DNA of 64,000 bases from Rotaria sp. Silwood1 (Eukaryota; Rotifera; Eurotatoria; Philodinida; Philodinidae). The notes under the pieces were generated by a model. The model made no database searches, had not been told where the DNA came from, and saw only the letters and a list, made by a program, of their open reading frames with translations. The position numbers were made by a program, and so were the translations under genes. The stretch is taken from contig CAJNOP010000858.1 of NCBI GenBank assembly GCA_905250075.1, forward strand, positions 1 to 64,000, in the 5' to 3' direction. Positions 37,459-47,846 of the stretch are shown here, piece after piece; position 1 is the first letter of the stretch; every line of letters starts with the position of its first letter.

Positions 37459-38015
37459 AACTACCTATGAATACTTATTAACTACGAGACAGCTACACGA
37501 GTGAAAATGCACGTAAGCACGCAATAGAGAGAAAATGTGGGCACTTTCTCTGAGAATCAGGCACTGCGATTGTGAGCGAGAATCGACCGCTTTCTTCTGC
37601 TGTTTTACTTGTACACGCGTTAGAGTTTCTTTAGGTGCTTAGATTGTAGGAGTAGGTAAGGCTTCGAGCGAAAAATAAATAAAGAACGAGAGAGCTGAAA
37701 AGATTCAAGTGCTGCTTTACAGTGATAGGCAAATATATGTAAAGCACTGATGAAAACGCTTCGCTAACGGTCATTCGCCATACTTTTAGGGCAATCTCGA
37801 TTAGTGACAACCATCGCAGGTAAGTTATAGTGAATATTTCATTGTATCAGTACGATTTGCTGCCAAGCAAATGACTCTTTAGTGAAGTTTTGTTTACACA
37901 GCGTTTTAGTCTTCTCCACCTGACAACATTGAAATCTAGGCAACCTCCATTGCTATAGAGAAAACATGAATTAGTGTGATGTGTTCGCTCTCTATTTATC
38001 AAGTGTGTCAGCAAG
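37459..38015. other. no gene seen
   Basis: DNA of more even base composition without a supported frame, RNA gene or repeat. Confidence 0.35.
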
Positions 38016-39105
38016 ATGACCATGTTGCACACACCAAAGGAGTTTGAAGAGAACATCCCTATTACTAATGCACAGAAGTTACAAAGAGCACACGAATTCC
38101 TCCCAGGTGTGTCCTGCGGGAACAACTTTTCTTGGTTCCCGTTTCCCGTCCCCTTTCCCGTAAGAAAACTTTTATTCCTTTCCCGTCCCCGAAAAAGCTT
38201 TTGTTGGCGTTCCCGCATTCTCGTTCCGATAGAAAAGTTTTTCTTCTCATTCCCGTTCCCGTGTTTCCGTAAGGCTTTCATCGGATCAAACTGTTGAATG
38301 TGTCTTACATACATGTTTCTTTTAAGTTTCCATGATTTACTAAACAGCTGCTGGTTCAAACAAGTGGTAAATCGTTGAATCCTAAGTGAATCTTGTTAGA
38401 ACCTAGAAATTCCGTGACTTAACGCTTCTTTCAGGATTGAGAGCTTCCACGGAAAATTCCTGGTTCGAAACTAGTGGTGAAACATACTGGATCTCTTTTG
38501 AATACTGATTTAGATTCTGTCAGAAATGTGAAATTCCGTGCCTACACACGTCTTTGAGGATAGACGTTTCCTAAAGAAAACAGTAGTAAAACCTGTAACA
38601 ATCCGTATTGGATCCATTAAGGATCAAGAAAGAAATATTAACAACGTCGACTTAGGACACAACTGAGGTTTGCTATTTAAAAAGAGTTTCGTTTTGGTGA
38701 AATTAACCTATATTCATTTTTAGTGAACGCATTTTAATGCATATAGAAATAGGACAAAACGATTTTCAAGAAGGCTAATTTCTCAGTTTTGTTCCTATCC
38801 CCGTGTCTCCAGCACCCAAATCACCACGGGAATTCCCGTTCCCGACTCCTGCGGGAGAAAACGAAAAGTTTTGTTCTCGCAGGACTCTGCCTCCCACATG
38901 AATTTGTCCAGTACATATCCAACAATTTCGCTGTTTCAATTGAAACTATCGCTCAAGATGATATGAAGGAATACGGCACTATTCTGATGACGGAGTATAG
39001 TGAATTAGCGAAAGATGGCAAGTTTCGCAACTGCATTGCGAGTCTTTACCTCGATCAATGCGGCGAACAATTCGCTATATCAATCATCGCAGGCATAAAC
39101 ACTGA
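38016..39105 (+). pseudogene. unknown ORF split by a transposon
   Basis: The left part (38016-38105) reads MTMLHTPKEFEEN and ends AHEFLP. The right part (38897-39105) reads on in a compatible frame: HEFVQYISNNFAVS, then YGTILMTEYSELAKDGKF and FAISIIAGI. The 784 bp between them is a transposon-like element flanked by the 7 bp repeat CCTCCCA, so the interruption is an insertion. The C-terminal end runs directly into a telomere-like array at about 39121. I recognise no domain. The gene lies upstream of the C14 peptidase on the same strand, but no link is shown. Confidence 0.5.
38106..38889. mobile_element. hAT-like non-autonomous element inside an ORF
   Basis: Ends are inverted repeats: GGTGTGTCCTGCGGGAACAA on the left, and CAGAGTCCTGCGAGAACAA reading inward from the right. 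CCTCCCA flanks both sides (38099-38105 and 38890-38896). Subterminal CCCGTTCCCGT-type repeats lie at 38140-38265 and 38800-38860. No transposase frame. The terminal style matches the element at 62755-62932. Confidence 0.7.
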
Positions 39106-39120
39106 AATGTCGATGCCAGT

Positions 39121-39400
39121 TGTGTGCGGATATGGATGGGGTGTGATCGGGTGTAGGCGTGGGTGCTGTTGTGGACATTAATGGGTGTGGGATGGGCGTG
39201 GGTGTGGGTGTGAGGTGGGTGTGGGTGTAGGTGTGGGTGTGGATGTGAGTGTGGATGAGGTGTGGATGTGGTAGATGCGGGCGGCGATGTGTATGTAGGA
39301 ATGTCTTATCGCTTCCCCTCCCACCACCAAAATCACACGAACACACCAACGACCATACCCTAGACACAATCAAGTCTACAGCCACATACACACCTAGCAT
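39121..39400. repeat. head-to-head telomere-like array
   Basis: The G arm (39121-39299) follows the broken ORF without a gap. The spacer (AATGTCTTATCGCTTCC) leads into a degenerate C-rich arm (ACACGAACACACC, CACATACACACC) to about 39400. Confidence 0.75.
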
Positions 39401-39766
39401 CGACACTCGTACTCAAACAAGGTTTTTTCATTTGAAAGTGTATACTGAAATAATGTAATCAATATAGTTTTTGTATTTTAAACTTTTCTGTTTCCAAGAC
39501 AAAAATGAGTACGACGTATGGAGACAATATGGTGAAATAAGATTCGACATTTTTAACCAAACTTGTGTATCACTCTTTATCTAGATGCTTTGATGCATAA
39601 GCCGTATGTTATCATCAATAGAGATCGGTAATGTAATGCATCGTGTAATTCATTGCATAGGTTTTAAAAAACTGTTAGAGGATAGGCAGCTGTAAGAGAT
39701 TTCGCATCCACAGATGTACCACTGAATACCACAGGCACTTTTTGTTAAGATTGAAAATATTCTCTA

Positions 39767-42700
39767 ATGGCGGCTGGATCAACAGCTGATGCTAGATCTC
39801 AACCACGCCGTAAATTAGCACTTATAATTGGTATTGATAACTATGCAAGTGGGAAAATATTGAAAAATGCAAGAAATGACGCGCGTGACATGTCGTCGAA
39901 GCTGGAAAGTATTGGATTTATTACTAATGGACCGAAATTAGATTTGACATATAAGCAAATGGAGCTTACTCTGGTTGAATTTAAACATTCAATAGAAGAA
40001 GGAGATATGGTTTTGTTTTATTTTGCTGGGCACGGAACACAATGGGAAGTACGTATCGAGGGCTTTGAATGTTAAAAGGAGCGGAGACAGAATAGTGAAA
40101 AAAACTATTCGTATATCTAATCTTACATTCCAATGCAACTACATGAAAAAAAGATCAATCAGTCGCATTACTAAATGTGATATGTCTACATCATTTGCTT
40201 TTCTTGCAAAGTATGGTAAAAGGCATATCCAGAACACTGTTGTTGACATGAAGAGATAAAAGGTTCATGTGGCATCGTTACTTTCGTCGGCCCAGTCTCT
40301 TAATGATGAGTCTGTCTTAAAAGTCATATAGTCTAGTACATCATTTACAGATTAAACTATTGCTATTGACTATTTTAAAGCTTTTCGCTGAACTTTCGTT
40401 AGAACATCATTGATAATCTTGAAAAATCTGAAGTTTCTACTCCTTACCCCAAACCAGCTAAAAACCTTATTGAAGATAGCATGGTATTTACACCCATATA
40501 CTGCTTTGACATAATACAATCGTGAAACCAAAAAAGTGAAATCAAATGCAAGTCTCGGAATATGCAACTGTTGAATAGAATGTATCAAACATTCAAAAAA
40601 ATGCATACTTTCATACATCTATTAGACCGAGAGTTGAATTTTTCATGTTTCATCATAAATGACTAGCATCAACATTTACTAGAAACCATTGTAATTGTTG
40701 TATTTTTTTTTCTTTTTATGCTTTCATTACCAAACACTCACAACGGAATTAGATTTATCTCTGGAGGAAAAACTAAATAGTGTACAATAAGTTGAATTTC
40801 TATGCCTTTTTTTGCCGACAGAACTAAACTTTATGATCAGAGAACGTATTTAAAGAAAAACCACTCAGCAGATATTTCGATCTGATTTTTTATATCAAAT
40901 TAATATATCATTTGAATATGGAAACATCTGTTTCAGTCTATTATTTCTGGAAAGCGAAAAGTAGAAAACTCACTGAAATTTCAATCTAAAAACAGTTAAC
41001 CTCTTGTCTAGTTATTCACACTACAAAATCGATAAGCGTTAAATAATAAAGTGTCAATGGGTTTTCGGTGTGGACGTAGGTGCGATGTTCCTCTTGCTTC
41101 ATCCATGCTAACACCCGTACCCACACCCTAGCCACACTCACACCTACACCCACACCCACAAACCCACACCAACAAACCCACACCCACACCTACGCCCCCA
41201 CCCCACACCCACACCCACACCCACACCCACACCCACACACCCACACCCACACACCCACACCCACACCCACACCCACACCTACGCCCCCACCCCACACCCA
41301 CACCCACACCCACACCCACACNNNNNNNNNNNNNNNNNNNNNNNNNNNNNNNNNNNNNNNNNNNNNNNNNNNNNNNNNNNNNNNNNNNNNNNNNNNNNNN
41401 NNNNNNNNNNNNNNNNNNNNNTGCATTTCTAGAAATTATCAAAGTTCGATAGAAAAAAGTCTCTATAGTCCTTATTCATTCGTATGGATAAACGCCATTT
41501 TTGACGAGCTTTCGTTTGGGATAAAATTCAATATAGATATCATTTGTCGTTGGAGCTGTAATCCCCTGGCAAAACATTTTTCGCAACCCTGTAGATTTGA
41601 GATGACACATAGCATAGCTTACATCTTATCGACTGAGAAAAGATTATAACTTTTCACTAGTTTAAAATGAAGGTGTACGAAGCAGAAAGATACTATATGA
41701 TATCATGTAGGAAATGTAATGGTTTGAACAAATTGCAACTCCGTATAATGAAATATAGAGATGAATTTGATGGAAAACTATATCAGATACATAACAATGC
41801 ATTGCTTAGCAATAGACTTGAAACAGAGAACTACCTTCTCACCTGAGCTTTACTTTTAACTATTTTTGTCCGCGACAATCTTTTTCGCAAAACCATACTT
41901 GCTCAGAACACATTGACAAATAGTTGGGCTCTTCGAAGTCCCGTATTTATGTTTAAAACAATGGCGAAAATGTGTTGTTGAACATCGTTGAAAGGATAAG
42001 TATGAAGGATCTACACCAATGCTAACACATTGATAGATCGGTTATTCGTGTATACAATCCGATAGAGTGAAGGGAGTCACTGTTTTTGGCCTAGTAAACT
42101 AGGTGCATTATGACTTGACTATTCAGAAAGTCAACTAAGGAAGACATGATTTAGTGATGCGACAGAGCAATCTTTCTCCACATGTATAAATCAAAAAGAT
42201 AAAACTCAGTGTCGGATCAACGTACTTCAGCCAACGAATGATTATTTTAGAAAAAACGTCTATTCGATCAATTTCCATCTTCTCAAGCAGAGTTGTATGT
42301 TATATCGTTTTAGGATCAAAATTTTTTGTTACCGTGTGATGATGCTGATATTACAGATAAAGGTGTAAAAAATCGTGCAATCCTTGCACAAAAATTGCTA
42401 GATGAATTAATCGACCGAAATCCATTTGTGACCATATTTCTATTGGACTGCTGCAGACTGTATTACATACGTGATCCTAATTTAGAGAAACTGCGTGCTC
42501 GTGCCCCAAATTTAGATATCCCAAAATCAAGTGGCTTGAAAGAAATGCACCTTAGCGCAGGATCTCTTATTGCATTCGCATGTGCACCTGGAGCTATAGC
42601 CAATGATTTGGAAAAAGAACAACGAAACGGTTTATTTACCAAGCATCTTTTACAACATATTGGAACTGCCAATGAAGATATTCGAATGATATTGGCGGAT

Positions 42701-42844
42701 GTTACCAATGGTGTCATTAAGGAATCTGGAAACAAACAAACTCCATACTGCAGTAGTGTATTAACACACAAAAGGATATACTTGTGTGACCAAGAGTCAG
42801 GTAATTACGCAGAAGAAATCGAATTCAAAATAGTTGGAGAATAG
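39767..42844 (+). CDS. C14 (caspase/metacaspase-like) peptidase
   Basis: Two exons (39767-40048 and 42314-42844) join in phase 0 with GTACGT donor and TTTTAG acceptor, giving 270 residues. Exon 1 carries the fold start (RKLALIIGIDNYASG; LKNARNDARDM) and the catalytic histidine in VLFYFAGHG. Exon 2 carries the catalytic cysteine in IFLLDCCR, then FACAPGA and RNGLFTKHLLQHI, usual for C14 domains of metacaspase or bacterial-like type. It is a cysteine protease expected to cut after a basic or acidic residue and to act in regulated proteolysis or cell death. There is no prodomain or death-fold partner. The 2265 bp intron is far longer than its neighbours' and contains a telomere-like array and an assembly gap, so its true length is unknown. 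A paralogue of its 3' flank lies at 45363. Confidence 0.8.
41064..41321. repeat. telomere-like array in the C14 intron, running into a gap
   Basis: A short G arm (GGTGTGGACGTAGGTG) and the spacer TTCCTCTTGC lead to a C arm from 41107. Inside the C arm a ~90 bp segment starting CACACCTACGCCCCCACC is duplicated (41186 and 41275). The arm stops at the N run, so its full size is unknown. Confidence 0.85.
41322..41421. other. assembly gap of 100 N
   Basis: Exactly 100 N follow CCCACA repeats. The round length suggests a placeholder, so the intron and array may be longer than drawn. Confidence 0.95.
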
Positions 42845-44450
42845 CTTTCAGTTTTTGTAGAACTCACACATATTTTCGAAGAAAAATAGTGAGTTTATGT
42901 TTTAAGTTCACAATGTCGACTCTTCAGTCCCTCTCCTCATTATAGAGAGTTGTAACTAGTTTTATAACCCTTGAGTATTCAATTTTATACGAAATCTGTG
43001 CGTCCCGCAGTTCAGTCTTGAAGAAGCTGTGCTAATAAGCTTTATGCTTCAGAACTTATTTTGCTCACTTTAGAGTCATTCCAGTCTTACATATAATTGA
43101 CTAATTTATAAAACAATTCCAGAGGAATCAGTATTATTTGGAATGAAACTCTTGAACTCGGAGATAGAATCGACGCTAACTTTGTTATTTTTGTATCTAA
43201 TAAACAGTACGAGTTAAATAAAATAATAATTTTAACAATGCTAATCTCTACCGTATGTGCAGTAGTTTATTCTTGGTTGAAGTATCAAATTTAAGAGACC
43301 ACTGACTAGTACGCTACCGTTCTTCATAAGTACTGATAGATGAGATGATGTCAGTTTCACGTAGTTATGTTCCGAAAAATATGAACTGATTCGAAAGCAA
43401 AACGACAACGAATCATATTTATGTGTCTAAACGGCATATGAATTAAAATATAATCGATCATATTGTAACATCACTCGATGTATCGAAAAGGAATTCGATT
43501 TAAACATGATTACTAGAAAACTTATATCGAACTCAACCTAGCAAAAATATTTGACGCTGTTGAAGAAATTCAATGCGATATAAACGAAAAAAAAAATCTA
43601 TTCTGAAGTTTTCCTACAACACATAATCCAAACTATGAAAAGGTGTTGTACCATATATGATTCGCGTTATATACAAAAAAACACTTCATTTGATATCTAA
43701 ATCTAGTTTCTCGCCTAAATTTGAAGTCACATTCACTAAAAATCATTAAAAATTCTAGACAAAGAGATAATGAGATACGAAGGAAGTAACAGTCGAAAAC
43801 AGTTTTTTTCGATTGCTCCGATTTTTCTGAGTTTTTTATTTAGAATTGACGAAAATTTTACAAAAATCAGCTGTTTTCCTCTTGGTTGGCGTGCTACTAG
43901 ATTGATCTCTTCGAGTCAATAACAATAATATGTAAAATTGAAAGATCAACTTCCCGATTATGAGTAAAAGATTTTTCGGTTTCATCAGTTCTGCCCTGTT
44001 GTACTGCACGCTTCTGGTTTCGGTTTTGACTCAGTTCTCGCTTTTTTGTTTTTTCTGAAACCGTCGAATCCTGACGATCACTTATGCGTAATTATCGAAT
44101 TTCTCAGCAACACGACAAATCAATTTTTAACTGCCGTAAAAAGTACGATATTGTGCAAGACATGTAACTAGTTTTTTTCCTTGATATGTGCGAGATTAGG
44201 CAAGTTTTGATTATCTATTTATTGAGCTCATTTATGTATTAGTTTTCTGAAAGCTTAAATTTTATTTTGATCTATATAGTTGCGTGATTATGAAAAAGTT
44301 TCAAAGATGTTAAAATCAAAAAAGAATAAAAGAAACTATGTATAATCCGATATATTAAAGTTTAAAATTGTTGTTGGAAGAAAAGCAAATCTATCAATGA
44401 TAAAACGTAAAATTCACTAAAATGTTTTCATCACCTCAAAAATGAATAAG

Positions 44451-44518
44451 AGTGTGGGGATGGAGTTGGATGTGCCGATGTAGGTGAAGAGAAGATCAAG
44501 ACCAACACCCACACTCTG
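44451..44518. repeat. short telomere-like palindrome
   Basis: The G arm (GTGTGGGGATGGAG onward) is followed by the purine-rich spacer GAAGAGAAGATCAAGACC and the C arm AACACCCACACTC. Confidence 0.6.
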
Positions 44519-45112
44519 TAGTTCATTTCATTCATCCTTTCTTTATTTTCTATTGTGCCATTAATTTAGTCTATTTTACACGGCTAGATATTTTCAATGA
44601 ATTAAATGTCTTTGCTAATTTCATTTTTGTATAATATGAATCCGATGAAAGCTTCATACGATATTTAAGATAACAGTTCAATATCAGAATCCCATCGTTT
44701 ATTTACAGGTTGAAGTGTGAATGTTTTCTTTTGAGCTTTATTTTTTCATCTTCGCATTATTTTCTGTTGAATTTCTCGAATGTTTGGATATTTTTCTTTT
44801 TCACTCACAGTACGTACCGAGTTAAACGAATAATAGTAAAATGACATTAAAATGGATGTCGATTCATTATTGAACCCTTTCCTGATTCCTGAGTTTTTTT
44901 TTTTCGGATTTTTGAGTTAATTTAAATATATTTCAAGTTTTCAAAAACTATACGATTTTCTAGTCTCTATTTACATGCGTGCATATTTTATTTTTCCGAA
45001 TCGTACAATGTAATTTTATACACTATTAATAGATGCAATCACCCATCACTAAAACAAGGGATAGCCTGACTCCAGAAACTTCTTTGGATGGAAGAGGTTG
45101 TGAGAAATTGTT

Positions 45113-45166
45113 CTGTGTGGTGTAGGTATAAGTATCTCTTATCCATATCCTCATTCACACCCAACC
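45113..45166. repeat. short telomere-like palindrome
   Basis: CTGTGTGGTGTAGGT, a spacer with ATAAGTATCTCTTAT, and a C-rich arm (CCTCATTCACACCCAACC). Confidence 0.5.
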
Positions 45167-45362
45167 ATAACCGTGTTTCACATCTATTTATTTGATTGCG
45201 AATTGAACATGAGATCAACTCCGACTTGATGGATTTTTGTAGGTTATGTCAAATAGTGGATGAATAATAATGATGTTTCAATATTGAATTGGTTATTGAT
45301 AAGAGAAAATAATTAATCATATCACTATATGTTCAGAATTCTTAATGTGATATCGAAAATAT

Positions 45363-47244
45363 ATTTTTGTGGAACTCACATATATTTTCGAAGAAAATAG
45401 TGAGTATAAGTTTATAGGTCAAGCTTTTGCCGCCCCCTTCCCCCCCCCCTCCCCTTACAGACCGTAGAGACGAGAGTTCCGCATTACAGACAGGCCCCAT
45501 TATAGACACCCCATTACAGACCGTAGCACAGGGATGGGCGAGTCCGAGTCAAAACTCGGACTCGAGTCGACTCGAGTCACATTTTGGCAAAGACTCGGAC
45601 TCGGAAATTTTGTGACGCTGACTCGACTGTTTGACTCGAGTCGTTCATCAAAAAAACATTTTTATTTGCATCTATAAAATACTACAATTTGTACGATCAA
45701 ATTTTCACTTATTAATAATTTTCATTCTAATTGAATATGTTGCATTAGAAGAATTTTAAAAACTAGCTATCCTATCTATATATTCATATGATTGTGAACG
45801 ATAAACTGTGTATTACGAATAATATTTGTAATTTCACACCGTTAAAGTACAAGAAGACATTAATTTAAGTAGTGATAGATAATTCTTGCTAGCATACAGA
45901 TTTAAGTTTCAGTTTTTGTTGGTAAAAGATAAGGTTTTCATTAGTTTGGTTTGAAGATTTTGTTATGACCTGTATCTTCTTCAGATGCAGTCATAAGGGT
46001 TTTCCCTCTTTTATACATATAAGCTTGTGCTCTGCTTCTTTTCTCTTTTGTTAGTCATACACCAATGACTTTCCATTTCTTTCTTATATGTTGGCACTTT
46101 CTCATTCGTTCTTCTTTCTTTCACGTTGTCTTATGGATATTTCCCTCCTTTGTTCATTGTTTGTTATTACTCTATATATAGCGTTACGTTGTTGTGTGAA
46201 AGAGACAGAAATATAGATAGACAGATAAAAAGTAGAGTATAGTTGGATAAAGATCTCACAGATTTGTATAAGATAAAAGTCAATTTTGATATTTTTATAT
46301 TGTTGATAAATATATAGTAGATATATCATATTATCTTGCATAGAACTGTTCTTCTTTTGCTGCAAATGAAAATTACCTATGTAAATAACTTGAAAAAAGT
46401 CAGATTAAAATCAACTAAATCGATGAAAAATCAACCAAATTTCCCACAGTTTCAATTGATTATTAATAAAAAATAACCAAAAAACTCAAAATTTCGTTGA
46501 CTATTTAGATTGTTTTTAATTATAAGCGATTAAAATCTAACGAATACGAGAGATTATCATTGATTTTTGCTATAGTCATTGAAGAAACATTCTGCAGATT
46601 TCATCAGACTCCATCTGTCACAATCCATTTTTTCCATTAAATCATAATTGATTCTTATCGAATTTAATTGTAAGTCTATGAAATTATGATTATTTTGTTT
46701 TAAAACCAGTTAGAAATTGATGAGAAATCAATAAAAAGTGTATGATGTCAATCGATTTTGTTCTTATTTTTATTGTAATCTTTTGACTAGGACAGAAACC
46801 GGATAATTTATCATAAAAATGTGTTATTAGTATTTTTACCAAATAAACAAAACGAAATAACTGAAAAAATAATTCCATTCGACTCGACTCGATTCGACTC
46901 GAAAATATCGATGACTCGACTTGACTCGACTCGACAGTATTATTAAATGACTCGGACTTGACTCGACTCGACAGTATTATTAAATGACTCGGACTTGACT
47001 CGACTCGAAAAATGGCTTGACTCGCCCATCCCTGCCGTAGCAACTTTGCCAGAAAAAGAAAAAATTTCTGTTCGAAATATAGAGATAAAAAAGACAGCAT
47101 TTTCTAATAATCGATTATCATTAGAAAAGAACTATTATCTTTTGGAGAATTTAAATATTGGGTATTTTGTGATTAATATAATGAAACCAAAGAAGATATG
47201 TGAGTTCCACATTTCAGCCTCAAAGGGGCTGCGCTAACAAGCTT
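45363..47244. repeat. duplicated C14 3' flank with 16 bp inverted repeat, hAT nested inside
   Basis: 45363-45420 matches 42852-42910, and 47213-47244 matches 43011-43044, so the unit copies the sequence after the C14 stop. A perfect inverted repeat TGTGGAACTCACATAT marks 45368-45383 and 47196-47211. The interior holds a C-run and repeats of ATTACAGACCGTAG (45420-45528) and a 1506 bp hAT-like insertion. Confidence 0.55.
45529..47034. mobile_element. hAT-like non-autonomous transposon, 8 bp target duplication
   Basis: The element starts CAGGGATGGGCGAGTC and ends with the inverted form (GACTCGCCCATCCCTG). It is flanked by the identical 8 bp CCGTAGCA at 45521-45528 and 47035-47042, as expected for hAT insertion. 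Both ends are dense in GACTCGA-type repeats, likely transposase-binding sites; near the right end the ~35 bp unit with ATTATTAAATGACTCGG occurs twice. The 1506 bp lacks a transposase frame. Confidence 0.9.
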
Positions 47245-47333
47245 TTTTATTTTCCTTCTTTGAAAAGTATGAACATGTTGAATTACCAACATTATCGATA
47301 AAGAAAATCAAGTTCATTTACCACATAAAGTAA

Positions 47334-47846
47334 ATGAGCTCAATGGAATTATCAAAAGTAGATGGCTCAAGAGAATCATTGGAGTTACTACAGACAGCAG
47401 AGTCGGGTAAACTCATCTATTTAACTCTTGTTTTGAAACGTAATTGAATCTAATGGCATCCAAATTTTGCAAATATTATGTCTAGTTTTCGTTAACACTA
47501 GATGATATTCAACTCCAAAAGTTCGTTTGCTATTCTATTGGCATTGTTTGTTTCGAATATGTTCGAATTGTACAAAGAGATTCGATATTGCCATTCGATC
47601 AGAATGAAACATATTCCATATTTGGATTGATTGATTTCATGTTGAGATTAATGTTATGCATTGTCATTGTCTTTTTCAGCGTCAAAACCAGCATCCGTCG
47701 AGGTACCACCACCACAATATCGAAACTCAGTGCTTGAGCAAAAAATTACCGAAAACAAAAATCAGAAACAGCTAAATTTACGGTGGATGGAATTGACCGA
47801 TGCCGATATGGAAATCGTGGCCTACTATGCAATTCGAAAAAACAAG
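47334..47846 (+). CDS. LRR gene, first two exons only
   Basis: Exons 47334-47406 and 47680-47846 join in phase 1 (TCGG donor side, TTTTTCAG acceptor side). They read MSSMELSKVDGSRESLELL, a linker ASKPASVEVPPPQYRNS, then a leucine-rich repeat start (LNLRWMELTDADMEIVAYY). A GTAAGA donor at 47847 implies more exons, but no following LRR exon can be found nearby, so the gene is partial or decayed. LRR proteins of this ribonuclease-inhibitor style bind proteins. It lies 4.5 kb after the C14 gene on the same strand. Confidence 0.5.

Larger units (their letters stand above)
42845..45362. other. non-coding DNA between the C14 gene and a duplicated flank
   Basis: Possible poly(A) signals (AATAAA near 43197 and 43214). 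A segment right after the C14 stop (42852-43044) is repeated at 45363-45420 and 47213-47244. Two small telomere-like palindromes are listed separately. The 43800-44100 part has loose CGGTTTCGG-type repeats. No gene seen. Confidence 0.4.

Noticed and set aside
46102..46365. Minus-strand frame inside the hAT-like element as a transposase
   Set aside because: Too short, low complexity and without hAT motifs.
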